A stretch of DNA of 64,000 nt, taken from Oreohelix idahoensis. Lineage: Eukaryota > Mollusca > Gastropoda > Stylommatophora > Oreohelicidae. The DNA is taken from assembly GCA_024509875.1 (NCBI GenBank), contig JAMPIV010003421.1, positions 90,001 through 154,000 of the forward strand, read 5' to 3'. The notes beneath the pieces were generated by a model. It was not told the origin of the DNA and did not search any database. It saw only the letters and a list, made by a program, of their open reading frames with translations. Position 1 is the stretch's first letter. Each line of letters begins with the position of its first letter. Shown in pieces: positions 11,750 through 24,375 of this stretch. The position numbers and the translations under genes are program-made.

Positions 11750-13739
11750 AAGCTATAGCTAGTTTTCTTGTAAAAGAAGTTGTGTTTGTATGCCGATTAA
11801 ATTTTTTTTTTTATATATTTTAAAACCTAATGGTTGGGTCACCTAAGCTGTTTCATAATAAACCCTTCTAGAGAACTTTCTTATTCACGAAGTGTACATC
11901 TATCTGACTGGTTCACTTAGAGAATAATTGTTACCACAGCGTAACTATATGCTATTGTGTTTCTTTTTCTTCGGCCTCTGCAGCGGTACTTTGTAACATT
12001 TTTCTCTAGCTGTAACTTTGACTTAATTGATTACTTGGTTACTATATGGTTATGTTAGCGGTTTACCAAAGGTAGCCATATATGTAGTGTCATGTAGCGG
12101 CATGTGAATATAATGATATCAAATGTACAACAGCCAGTGAAATAACCATACCCGGGCCTGGGGATGCTGTTAAAACAGAACTGTTAGAAAGAACTGACAT
12201 AACTTGTAAGGTCAGTTCTTCGCTGGGGAAACGGCCAGGTTTGTTTATATACCTAACCCCCCCCCCCCCCCCCCCCCCCCGCCAGCTGGGTAACCCCCTG
12301 ATTACGCTAGTTGCGATTAGGCTTGCCTAGACACCTACTCGCTCGTGCCTCTGATAAACGGTCAGTGAGATAGAAGGGGTGAGATAAATAAATGCGGAAT
12401 CAGGTCAGTACTGGCCCAGCATTGGGGTGGGGAAGGAGTGTCAATGTGTATACTATTGCTTCGCTGTAAATGATGTTTGATTTTGATGTTGACTAGATGA
12501 TGAGTGTTTTTTGACTATGTTTTATTCCAGCCAGCTCGGTTCACTCCGACTGAGTGAAAGGAACTTGGAGCCATCGGCCGAAATTACCTTCCTATAAAGG
12601 CCGGATAAACCAGCTACCCCTTTACATTGGGGTAATCCCAACGAACTGCAGTTGTTATCTGCCCAACTTCCTACGACAGGTCCAATCGGGTAATTTCCCT
12701 TGCTGGGAACATCATTAAACGACATCTCGCACAGTAAGTGGAGTGCCCCATGCTCTGCTCCACTGGCGTCAACTGCATAGAGTCACGTCACGCGCTGCCA
12801 CAGGAGTAGCGAGCTAGCGCACTTTGTAGAGTCATTGCCTCCAATGCCTAGCAAATCGTGAGCGCATCAGCACCATTCATTAATGCCTGGATTCACAGCA
12901 CCTTTGCACATTTCGAGGACTTAACAGGTTCCTTGGAATTTCTTCTCCGGATGTATCGTGGAGTGGTGTTTTTTCACGGATAGTCAGCATCAAAGGGCGA
13001 AGGAAAGGGTTATCATCTCGCCGCCTGCTATCTGCCACAAGCGTAATTCCAGCGGGTTATTATATGCAAGTGGGCCAAAGAAGGACTAATTACGAGTGCA
13101 CTCAGAAAATAGTTGAAAGAGGTAGAGCTTTTAATAAACTGTGGGCAGGGACAGTAAGTGAATTTAACAGCTGGGATGCTGATAAGACGAAGTTAGCGGG
13201 TTAATTTGGGTGTGTAAGGACTTGTGTTATTTCAGGTTCCGTGATGTTGGATTAGCATAAACATCTGCCCAATAATAGCTGGGTGGATGAGGTTCATATT
13301 ATTATTATTTCTAGCTTTGTGGTCACTTGATTATTTGTTTGTGTAATGCATTCGGTTTGTGTTTATAGTTTGTGAATGATATTTTCTTGCTTTATCAGAG
13401 TTTTTTTTTGTTTGTTAAAAAAACTATACAATTACTCAGCGGATCAGACCCTACTTTCTATCTGTACTCATACTTGATTGTTTGTGGAGTCACTAATGTG
13501 TATTAATCTTATCTCCAAGAAGAGAGAGAGAGGCAGTGTGACAATAGTTGAAACAAAGTCATTGAGTGGTGGGAGGGAGAGTCAGTATCTGTTCTCTACT
13601 CCTGCTAACTATAAGTCACTCTACCCACATTCAACACCATTTCTAATCTATCACCTCAGTCGTCACTCAGACTTTTGTCTTGTCTCAGATTTCACGCAGA
13701 CTTTTGTCTTGTCTTAGGCAGACTCTTAAAACCCACTCG
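11750..13739. other. No gene recognised; poly-C run and a perfect stem
   Basis: Contains a perfect 10-bp inverted repeat (AAGAACTGAC at 12,189-12,198 and its complement at 12,211-12,220, 12-nt loop) and a 24-base C run at 12,257-12,280. A 67-aa minus-strand ORF at 12,522-12,725 has no motif I recognise. Nothing else is supported. Confidence 0.4.
12257..12280. repeat. Poly-C (24) tract
   Basis: Uninterrupted run of 24 C. Such a tract can form an i-motif, and a G-quadruplex on the other strand. It is also a typical site of sequencing length error. Confidence 0.95.
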
Positions 13740-13790
13740 TGACACCAAAATGATGTAACACAGTGGTTTCAAACATTTTTTATTTCAAAA
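13740..13790. repeat. Single degenerate M46 unit
   Basis: The phrase AATGATGTAACACAGTGGTT followed by TCAAACATTTTTTA lines up with the M46 unit (GATGATTTAGCACAGTGGTT then CCAAACTTCATTTA), but only one copy is present. The downstream sequence does not match M46. Confidence 0.45.
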
Positions 13791-13799
13791 TCCTTGCAC

Positions 13800-14604
13800 A
13801 ATAATTTTAATGACTAATAAAATAATAATAGAACCACTATTATAAAAGATTTTCTGTATTATAAGCGTTTGCCGTATTTGAGGGATCAAACTAATCATGT
13901 CTCGCATGCACATTAAAAGAGATGCCTAGAAACCCCGGTTTTTTTTTTTTTTTTAATTAAATTCTGTGGCGGAAACAACTACTTAAAAATGTAATACAGG
14001 AAACATGTATCAAAGCAAATGTCAGCTCCAAGTACAACCGAATATTACCTACGACATGTGTAGACGTCTATAAAGAGAGAATGTGGTTTAACAATATGGT
14101 TGGCGAGAAAACTCACACACAAAATCTTCATACGAAACATTCAGAAACGGACCTTGTGGAAAGACATGATCGCCTACACCCAGCGGCACGATATTTGAAG
14201 AATGAAAAAAAAAAAAAAACACGAGAGACGTTTAAATTCTTAAAAATCTATGCCTCTTCTACTCAAACACAATGCATGTTTCTAAATCGTGCTTGATATA
14301 TTGATCGTGCCTGACACGCATGTATCTGGTCGGAAATAGATAAATCGCCTAGACAAGTAGATAATAATAAGCCATAATCAAACATAACTTCAAAGAAAAA
14401 TAGCATAGACAACAACCAGAATCAGATAAAAACAGAAGCACTGTAACTCGTTATAAGAAAGAGACCAAGTGATAATTGTCAGACTGAGAATTTTTTTTTC
14501 CCCTTTAAGGAGTTTGGGCAAAACTCGACCAGGTTCATTCTATACGCTAGGTCCACCAGTTATATTAGGGCGCATGTCCAAATATAAAAAAAACCTTGTG
14601 ACAT
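13800..14604. other. Nothing recognised
   Basis: AT-rich with several A or T runs. No repeat match or coding region supported. Confidence 0.4.
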
Positions 14605-15090
14605 TCGTCATTCTTCTTCGTCACACGTCTGCTCCCCAAGGACTATAGACCTTCAACAAATGTTTGCCAGGTCTTTCTGACCTGTGCCATTAGCTCAAGG
14701 TCTTCTTCATCCCCTTTATGTCTGTTTTCAGCTCTCTTCTCCGAATGTTCTTTGGTTTCCCTAGACCTCTCTTACGTTGGGGATTTCAGAGCAAGGACTT
14801 GTCTCGTAATGCTATCAACAGGTTTCTTCAGTGTGTGTCCTATCCATCTCAAGCATCTTCTTCTCATCTCGTGTTCCACTGATTCTTGTGCTCAGTTCCA
14901 CATTTAGTAATCATGTCATTCCACTTCAATCCTTCTATTCTACGGTGGCATCCATTTATGAAAGAGTGGAGCTTTTTTTTTTTAATGTTGTTTTTATTCT
15001 TGTTTTTGCTGTTCGTCATGTTTCACAGCCATACAACATGACTCTTTTGTGATTTGATTTGAAGATTCTGATTTTTGTGTTGGACGTAAT
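14605..15090 (-). pseudogene. LINE family A, 3' portion
   Basis: On the minus strand, the region around 14,760-14,890 encodes RRRCLRWIGHTLKKPVDSIT followed by RQ, the conserved C-terminal segment of an RTE-like LINE; a stop follows shortly after. Copies of the same family lie at 4,170-4,442, 26,771-27,184 and around 31,360-31,765. There is no RT core here. A second partial copy follows directly at 15,101. Confidence 0.75.
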
Positions 15091-15100
15091 TTCTGTTGAT

Positions 15101-15245
15101 CTCCGAATGTTCTTCGGTTTCCCTAGACCTCTCTTACGTTGGGGATTTCAGAGCAAGGACTTGTCTCGTAATGCTATCAACAGGTTTCTTCAATGTGTGT
15201 CCTATCCATCTCCAGCATCTTCTTCTCATCTCTTGTTCCACTGAT
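15101..15245 (-). pseudogene. LINE family A, tandemly repeated fragment
   Basis: Repeats 14,739-14,885 almost exactly (start CTCCGAATGTTCTT, end near CTTGTTCCACTGATTCTTG), 362 bp downstream in the same orientation. This is a local direct duplication inside the LINE-A copy rather than an independent insertion, because the second piece starts in the middle of the element. Confidence 0.75.
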
Positions 15246-15364
15246 TCTTGTCTATATTTTACAGTGCAATGAAAGCTCCTCTAACCGTTTGTATTCGTAT
15301 TTCATCATCATCATCATCAGTTGCCATCTCCATAACGAAGGTTGGCTGTAAATTCGTATTTACA

Positions 15365-15803
<439 letters not shown>

Positions 15804-16401
15804 TATCTTGTTTTATCCCGTCAGCTGTGTCTATACTGCTGCTAAGGTATGTGTATGATTCTATATCTTGTTGTGGTGTTTCTTCTAGTATAATCTTGTT
15901 ATCGTTTCTTACATAAATAATGAAAGAATCGTGAGTCATGTGAATAATAAATAAATAAGCAAATAAATAAAGGTAATTAACAGGCACTCGCTGAGCAGAA
16001 AGGAAGACGCCAGACAACAGAAAGGAAGACATCAGACAACAGAAAGGAAGACACCAGACAACAGAAAAGAAATATAAGTGATAGGCTTACCGGGAATCGT
16101 ACTGCGGACCATCTAAACGGCGTCAGCGCCTTGCTGTGAAAAGTAAATCGTGAAAGGGTGCACAGCCAATCTTGCACCCTTATTGGTTCTTGCATTTATT
16201 CTAGTGACCCAGTATAACGCAAATGTTAACGGTAATTTTATTCATCAGACTAAGAACCGACCCCTACAGATCAAATAGCATGTGTTCAACAAATTAAAAA
16301 TTGGAGCCACACGAGAAGCGATAATGATCTTGATATAATGAATGTTAACTTAGTCGTTGTGGATCGAGAAAATATTATAGACTTAACTTTTACCTTCATT
16401 T

Positions 16402-16846
16402 GGTTTGGTTAGGTTTGGTTTTTAATGACTATAGTCATTGCACAAGGATAACTTCATAAGTGCTCCGATCTCCTACCCTTAGATCACACAAGGAGAATCT
16501 CATCACAGTGAAAATAGCACCGGGGAGGATCCCAATGTGTGTATACAGGAATCACCCATTCCATAAATATTTTTGTGGCGGGTAAGTTTCCTACTTTTTA
16601 AATGTTGTCAGGGCAGCGGCCGTATGACCTACTCTTTACGATTTCCAACTTCCGATGTATTTTTAACCTGTGCAACATGCACATGGGACCTATGTTTTCA
16701 CCCTTATCCGAGACGGCTAGACATTCGATCTCAATACATCATTAGAAACCACTGGCTATAAAAAAAAATATTCCCTGTACTGGGAGCGAACTCGGTTCCT
16801 TTAGAATTAAGGGCGAACGGCATACATCTTATCCACTCTGACCCCC
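16402..16846 (-). mobile_element. tRNA-derived SINE (SINE1), complete, with 12-bp target duplication
   Basis: The 445-bp block is flanked by perfect TTACCTTCATTT repeats at 16,390-16,401 and 16,847-16,858. On the minus strand the head has a tRNA-Ser/Leu-like A box (GGTCAGAGTGGATAAGA) and a B-box-like GAGTTCGCTCC about 40 bp later, i.e. an internal RNA polymerase III promoter. The tail is CCAAA-rich (GGTTTGGTTAGGTTTGG on plus). The body includes the phrases CTCCGATCTC, TAGATCACACAAGGAG and GGATCCCAATGTGTGTATAC, which recur at 29,945-30,415 and 31,237-31,345. Mobilisation would depend on a LINE partner; which one is unknown. Confidence 0.8.
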
Positions 16847-17049
16847 TTACCTTCATTTACATTCACGTAACATTCTTTATCCTTCTGTACATCGTGCTGA
16901 ATATTCGATTACGCCCTCAAAACAGCTCTCGCTTTTTTTCCTTTCTATGAAGAAGACCTTGTGGCCGCAACGTTAACAATTTTCTTTGTCTTTTTTCCTA
17001 GTAAGACGTGTAGTAAAATCTGCGAGAATAATCGCTCATTTCAGTAAGA

Positions 17050-17362
17050 TTTTAGTCATAAAATCCCACCCGCTGCAGACCCAAATAGAACAGTCCCAAC
17101 TAAGATGGTTTGGCCATGTCTGCAGAATGGGAGAAGATCGGCTACCACGACAAGCATGGGAAACAAAGAGCCAGGGATCCAGACCTCCAGGACGACCCAG
17201 AGTCCGCTGGGAGGACAACATTAGACAATCTTTGAAGGACCGAGGACTAGAATGGAACCAGGCCAGGAAGAAGACAGCTGATAGAATAGTCTGGCGCTCT
17301 TTCTTTCAAACCTCTACACCTCACGGTAGAAGAGGAACGACTAAGTAAGTAAGTAAGTAAAA
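17050..17362 (+). pseudogene. LINE family C, C-terminal end with (TAAG)n tail
   Basis: The open frame from about 17,060 encodes QLRWFGHVCRMGEDRLPRQA, then a GSRPPGRPRVRWEDNIRQSL-type basic segment, and ends in TPHGRRGTTK, a classic LINE ORF2 C-terminus. It terminates in a (TAAG)n tail at 17,344-17,362. The RT core is missing because of 5' truncation near 17,050. A longer copy of the same family is at 27,185-28,239. A short TAAAAT repeat flanks both ends but is too short to be a convincing target duplication. Confidence 0.8.
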
Positions 17363-20300
17363 TGATAATATATATAACCATCCCTATTGTGTCTGACGGT
17401 GATGCTCTCACACGCCAGCAACGCTGCCTTTTGTAGCCAAGACTTATAATTAACGATTTGGAGGAAGTGTGCCGCAAAATAACTATCTGAATTAACGTAT
17501 TATGTCAACTTTAACGCAAATTTAGTAGTAATCCTTACATTTTTTGGTAGTGTTACACGATACAATACAAATTATTAACGCCAATTCTTAACCCGCCATG
17601 CACAACCCCGCTTAGCCTGACACATTCTGTCATGCATATATACACGCTGCGGAAAAGCCAGCCAAAGCAAAACACGCAGACAATTTTATTGCCTCCTCGC
17701 GGTAATGTTTCTGACGTCACAAAAACAAGTTAGTTATTTGAAAAATACATGCTGGCGAGATAGCGAGAGGGGAAGATGGCCGTGTGGTGAAAAATATTTA
17801 TTTGACGATGACCGGTGACAAAATTGAAAATCTAAAACCATAAGGAAACTGAACATAAAAAATATATGGTAGTATAGCTTAGAATTCACTGAGCAAGAAT
17901 GTGTTTTAAATAATATGATAGTCCCAGTATTACCCAAATTGTTGAGAAAATACTAATTGTCTACGAACGCACGACCAGACAGACTGTTGTTCCTGCTTTG
18001 TTTTTTTTTCTTAACGTTAGGGGGGACGCCGGCTTAGAAGAGAGGCATTGAGGAAATTCAAATTAGCTTGGGTAACAAGAGTATAGAAGGAGAAGGGAGC
18101 GGTAGGAAAATTGTTACCAAAAACTAACATCGTTTTGCATTGGCATAACTAAAGCAGGCTGGCCAATCGACTACCAGACGCAGAGTATGTTTGGAATTAT
18201 TTTGGTTTTTCAAAAACTGCATTTGAATTCTGGTAGTCGCAAGCTTTCGATTGGCCAGTGCTACTAAATATTATCAAAAAGCTTTCACTATTCATTGCCA
18301 GTTGAACTGTATTTTTATTCAGATACGCTGAGAACAGCTGTGTTAAATTTAAAAGTAAAGTAAATAACTATATGAGTATTTCACAGTCTGGACGGAGCAG
18401 AGGAAACTGAGGCCATTTCTTTGCAAAGTCAGCGTCATTTGTTTATATTTCTTGATTTGTGGTAAAGAGGCTTTATGAATTTAATATGTTTAATCCCATT
18501 ACCAAAGTTAGATACTGCTATTGGGAAAAAGTGAAGGGCTTGCCGGGAGCAGACATTGTTGAGTCTTACGTTGAAATGTATCTAACTAATGTATGTTGTC
18601 ATGATTATGTTTGAATATTATTGTATTAGAGCATATTAGTAAGCCTCTGTGTTCAATGAACACTGTTCAACATGCCTGAAGCATTCATATTAAAAAAGAA
18701 AAAGATGAGAAAAATATATAACAGGAAATGTGGTTACCCCACATTATATTATTGAGGAAAACTATGTAAACGTACAGTGGCGTATCTGCCATAGGGACCT
18801 GAGGGGTGGTCACAACAAGGTGGGAGTCATGAAAATTAGGGGATGAGTGCACCTGAAATGCACGCGAGGCTGACCCCATACCCACGTATGAAAGTAAATA
18901 AAAGAATAAGTGATCAGATGTAAAAGGCCAGGGTGTCCTTTTGTTGCAGAGGTTTCGTTTCCTGTTGCCAGCTGGTGACAGGAAACCTGAGGAGTGACGA
19001 TTACGCCAAGAAGTCTCCTACACTTTACATATGCTGTCAAGAGATCACAGCAGGAGCTTGGGTGTGTGACGTGATATCGATATTTCTGCAACTACACAAT
19101 ATCCTATCTTTCAACAAGAAACCCCAGGTGATATGTTAAGGACCTGGGTACATCTGACAGTTTCGGTTTAAATAAACCTTGGTAATTCAAGTCATACTCA
19201 GGATTTTTGTGGGGAATGATGACATTACAGCCCCTCATACACGGTGACTCTCTCTCTCTTAGAAGAATAAATTTAAGCTGTGAACATTCAAATAGGAAAT
19301 ACATTTAATAACATTGTAGTTATTTGGGCAGATTGTCCACACAATTTTAGTTAATCTTTTATGTAAACTATCTTGTCCTCATTTTCAAAGACCTGTCCAA
19401 ACGATATGACTGGAGGCAAAATAAATTGTACAAAAAAATTAATTTAAAGAAAAACTTAACCACAAGTTTTATTCACTTCCTCATAGTAACTTAAAGTGTT
19501 TTTGTGTTGTGTACCATCATTTCATTTCTCCCCTAGACACTAGGTACATCATACAGCATACACTAGAGCCACAAGAGTGACCGTGTGAGATCTAGGGAGG
19601 TAGCGTTAGGTTCCCTGCACATAATTCATCATCATCATTTTTTAGAGTCAGGGGCCTACATGTGCTTGACCTCATACGGTGAATACATACACTGATTTCA
19701 TTCTTTTTAGGATACCATCATAACCTCCCCAGCAAAATCTAACTTTGCTACAAGACGCATTACCTTTTTCAATATTAAAAAAAAATAATAATAATAAACC
19801 CGCCCTTCACCACGTCTTACAGCAGTCCCCTTCACCTTCTGAAAACAGCCGGCCTGTTTGTTAGCTACAATAAATTTTTTCCTTTACGGTTCCTTTAGGA
19901 TCCGATGTAAACTTCCAATCCTTAGCTAAAGATGGAAGAATAAGAGAACCAACAATTTCATAAATCCTCTTATAGACGCACTATCGTCCCGAGTTAACGT
20001 AAAACACGTTTATCTGAGATTTCATATTCGGGCACAAAAGAAACAAATACCCGGATGGTGATACTATCATGCCTGTAGTCGCTGTCTCAGCACAGACCTC
20101 CTGTTTGAACGTGGTTATGAGTACAGCACCCGACGTCTCCAGGATTTTTCCTTCGCTGAGCCGTCAGAGCAGAAAGGAGAAGTACATCTTGAACGCTAGT
20201 AGTATTCAGAAATTGACCAGCAATTCGATTGGGGAGCGAAGGAAAGGATTGTTGCGTTTTTTTTTCTTATCAGCCGGTGTTAGCTTAAAACTGAGTATGT

Positions 20301-20789
20301 ACGGGCAGTGTTGGCGTATTTTTTAATCCTTTTCGGGGCTTCATCAACTAACAGTTAATCCTTTCCAGGGCTTAGTTTTTATCAACACTATACTTCAGTT
20401 AACAGAGTTAATTTATTTTTGAATTGCAAATTGCATTCTGATATAGTCGAAAGACTGAAGTCTAGGTTGAAAGAAACGTGCCTCACCATAAAAGGAAAAA
20501 TCTCTCAAAGAAAAAAAAAATACTGTGGCAAGAAACAGATGTGGTTTGCTCCATAATACTTGACGCGCTCGCTCATGCAAGAATATGCACTCAAAACAAG
20601 AAATGTGATCGTGTATATGACTTCTTTTTTTTCGAATTTAGATAAGTATCAATGCCTAGTGCTTGGCAAGATTTCTTAATGGCTTCTTTTGAGAGCGGGC
20701 TGTCTTCGCTCCTGAACTCGGCGGTGAAGTTGAAATCGCCCTGACAATGAACACGCGCACAGACTGTCTTTAGAGGTGCTTGTCTGATG
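17363..20789. other. No gene recognised
   Basis: Contains a foldback at 18,159-18,258 (listed separately), a lone hAT-like terminus CAGTGGCGTATCTGCC at about 18,777 with no partner found, and a possible LINE 3' tail (ATG-rich on minus) at about 19,625. No coding region is supported. Confidence 0.4.
18159..18258. repeat. Imperfect foldback, 20-bp arms
   Basis: CTGGCCAATCGA + CTACCAGA at 18,159-18,178 is complementary to TCTGGTAG (18,229-18,236) + TCGATTGGCCAG (18,247-18,258). The right arm carries 10 extra bases containing AAGCTT. It may be a small MITE or a hairpin-forming element. No target duplication was identified. Confidence 0.7.
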
Positions 20790-20878
20790 GGTTAAGACAG
20801 TGTTTCCCAGACTTACAATAATCGCGTACCCCTTATGATAGTTTGGCCTTACTGGCGTGCCACTATCGGGTAAAGATA

Positions 20879-20953
20879 TTTGGAGATAGTTTAATAATAC
20901 TACTTTATATATATATATATATATATTTGGAGATAGTTTTAATAATACTACTT

Positions 20954-21022
<69 letters not shown>

Positions 21023-21036
21023 GTATATATATATAC
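20879..21036. repeat. Compound (TA)n/(GT)n microsatellite with flanking 30-bp duplication
   Basis: The phrase ATTTGGAGATAGTTT...AATACTACTTTATAT occurs twice (about 20,878 and 20,926), each time followed by a dinucleotide run: (TA)n after the first, then (GT)n and (TA)n after the second. The microsatellite and its flank appear to have been duplicated together. Confidence 0.85.
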
Positions 21037-21863
21037 AAGTTTCTTTTTTTTATTTTAAATGTTCATTTTTGCATCTTTTATGGTTGTCAAAAGCAATTAA
21101 GCGAAGCCGAAAGCAGTGTCACGTTAATTGCTTGTAGCGTAGTAGCAAGTGTAAAAACGTTCGGACTAGATTTTAGCTTAGCATTTTTGTGTGTTTCGTT
21201 AGCGGTTCCTACAGGGATTCCTTGAGCGATAACTATTGCAGGACAAGTAAGCCGATGGAAAAGTTACCTGATGTCAAGTGTTTTCCTTCTTGACAAATAA
21301 CGGTTTATGTTTATTATTTACTATTCACATGCCTCTGGTTTCATTCTTTATCTTCAGATATCAAACGAGTAGTCCTGTTGCTGTCAGAGTATAACGCAGG
21401 TCCTTCTCTCGCAAACCGAGGTGAATCAGCGTTCGCTCAGTTGGCCTGTCGAATACGTGCTTGCTGGTTTAATGAATGTTAGCCTTGTAAGTGTACTGAC
21501 GGAAGCTCGGACGTTTATTAACCTATTATCGCCTGTTCACCAAAAAGATTATAAACGGCCACGTAGTACTATAACTTAGTGAATAAAGGCAGAATTTCGA
21601 CCTATGCGAATCCAAATTTGAGTTGGGACAGACAAATTACCTCGACTTATCCGAAAATTAAACGAAATTCGACTAAATGATCCTTTCGCATATCCTCGGG
21701 CAGAGTTGGGCTTAGGCCGATTTAACCGATTGGATCCAATCGGGCTTCGCGACTGCAGGGGCCCCCAGCATTCTGGTTGATACCTCCAATTTTAAAAAGA
21801 ATTATACGACTTAGAAAAAGAAAGTTTTATGTAAAAATACAACCTTATTTTAAAGTTCGTAAA

Positions 21864-21889
21864 GGGGAGGGGGGAGGGGGGGGGGGGGA
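21864..21889. repeat. G-rich tract
   Basis: A run of G blocks interrupted by single A. It has G-quadruplex potential and is a likely site of length error. Confidence 0.9.
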
Positions 21890-24326
21890 GAGAATAGAAT
21901 TGTCTGACAGGTAAGTAAACTTTAACATGTGTACAGAAATTTCACATGCTGGACTTAGCTCTCGTGGTTACCGAGCAAAACCAGAGAATGGTCGCATTCA
22001 GTGAATAAGAAAAATACAGAACAGAGTAAGTTCTTCACAATCAAATGTAAATACAATGTCTATGTACACAAATTATACAAAGGATCTTTGTCCTGACATA
22101 GAATATTATTACAATATGTGTGTAGTGTTATGCTCTGGTATTAAGAGGTAATACTGGCTTTTGAAGCTATGTTGTTGTTTGTCATCACGACTTCATGTGT
22201 TTGTTAATGGTGGAAATAATCTTGAAGGGTTCACAGTTCTTTTATTTGTAAACACTAACTTTCCCTCTTGCTTTATTATTACAGTCAATTTTAAGGAGGG
22301 TTATACAAGGGTGAGCTGCTCTGGCTGATGAATTCTTAACTTAGGTGTCTGCGGCAGGAAAACTGTCTCCTCTGCTCGCTTGCTTCTCAGTTATCTTGAG
22401 ATACCCCACTGGTCGATATCTTGGACAAGGAGTCTGCTGCCAGCCCTATGGATCCAGCAAAACTCAGACCAGGTGCTGCTCTAATACTTCAGTACCACGG
22501 TCCCTGAAATAAGAAGGTTGTACCTCCTTCTTCAGAAGTAATATATAATATCTATTTCCACACTGAAGTACAGGACATTACAAACACAGAGTTCAGCGCT
22601 GTATGCCAACTACTAGCTTCTCATGTGACAATGTACCAGTATTCCTCTCCCTAAGTGTTACAACGCCTCTGCAATTCCAGCTGTAATTCCTTCTATACAA
22701 TAAGATAGGTGTCATGTTACTAATTGGCAGTCCCATATATGCCAATGCAGTTATACTCCTCTCTGACAAGCTTTTACATGGTGGAGCAATATCTAGGCTT
22801 TGCCTTCTGTTTGCTACTGAATCACACACATACAGACACAATTTATCAATTCATATTCAATTTTCCTATAATATATACATATATATGTAGGAAATGTGTC
22901 TAGCTTACCACAATTCAAGGAAATATACACAAGTACGTTGACTGGCGATGAATTCTGGCACAATTTTGATCTGCCTTATCCCAGGCTTTTATTTAGAAAA
23001 ATATTAGCTTGTACTCAACGCACTTGCTTCTTACAAATTGGATTTTCAAAACTGGCCCTGAACTGACGCTTCTATTTGACTATATCGAACGCTCTAACCA
23101 ATGAGACCATGTTTACAAGAGCCTTTGAAAAAATATTACCCATCCTACCGTAACCATTAACAACCCTAATAGTATTTGCAGTCCGACTAATCAGGTTTCG
23201 CTTTACATAGGACTACCGCCAATCAAATCGTATCTAACTGGTTGGCCTCATTTCCCTAAAGCAGTGTTGTTCAAACAGCCATTATGAGCAAATATGATCT
23301 TGTGCTGTCAGACAACCTCACTATAGTATTTTGGCTATAATTTATTAAGTACTAGACCATTTGCGTAACACATAACATATTCTTTGTCAGCAAGTCTTAA
23401 GGTACAAGAATATATAAGTTTAATGGGGTTAAGTGGCTTCGTTCAAAATATGTATTATTCTAGGATAGTCGTGTATTTGTTTTTTTTATTTTTCAAACCG
23501 GCACCTGTTCTGCCTTTTCGACTGTTCTGTCAGTATAAAGTCAGGGATTTCAGACGTAAAACAGTATTGTGTCATGTTTCCTAATAAGCATTAAACATGT
23601 TTTTTAAAACCTTACCTCGTATCGTTAGTGTTTTTTATCACTGTCTATTTGAGAAAAAAATCAAGCCTGCATGCCTTTCGCGTGGGGTGGCATTAATTTT
23701 TAAATCGCGAGACGACGTGGGATTGGCATTCCTCCGTGCATCTCTCTCTCTCTCTCTCTCTTCTAAGCCCGTCTGTCTTTTAGGTTAACGTAGTGTATAT
23801 AATGACATTAATGTAATATTATATCTAGGTCATTAAGCAGTTTGCGTATCTCAAGGTTTTCTAAGAAACACAGTACCAGTTTTATTTTTAGACACGCGTG
23901 TAGTTTATGCAGACGAAGTAAAAAAAGGGGATCTCGGGTTCAGTCATTATGGCGTTCTACAACGCAGGTGTACGCTATTTAGAGAAAGCACTGGTCTTTC
24001 ACCATTCTTCTTTCTTTCTATTAAATTACTTCGTTAGGCTTTACATTTATTTTCCCATTTATATATGTGGATTAGAATTTTTCACGACACTGTTCAATAC
24101 GGAACGCAATATTGTAACTCTTAATTTCCACCCTAATTGCAGCACTTCCGCTTTTCGTAGATTACAAACTGAAATACATGTAGATCTCTGAAGTTTCAGT
24201 TTATTCATCTCACATTGCTTTTAATTAAAAACATTTTCAGCAAAGAAATGTGTTGCCACTGAGTAATTTTAATTGTTAGCATTACAGGTAAGGCTATAAC
24301 ACAACCATTACAATGTTAAATAGTAT

Positions 24327-24375
24327 CGTCATCATCATCAACCATCAGCTAACGAAGGAGCATAGGCCGTTGTAT
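24327..24375 (-). mobile_element. LINE 3' tail remnant
   Basis: An ATG-repeat tail on the minus strand (CATCATCATCA on plus) followed by AACGAAGGAGCATAGGCC, similar in layout to the 3' end of the LINE-A copy at 26,800-26,870. It lies within T2. Confidence 0.4.

Noticed and set aside
12522..12725. 67-aa minus-strand ORF
   Set aside because: No recognisable domain, no second copy in the window and no supporting context; kept only as a note.
18777..18820. hAT terminus CAGTGGCGTATCTGCC
   Set aside because: No matching opposite end or 8-bp duplication could be found nearby, so no element is called.
20843..21225. ORFs with MCVCVCV and YIYIYI stretches
   Set aside because: They translate the compound GT/TA microsatellite inside the hAT-like element.
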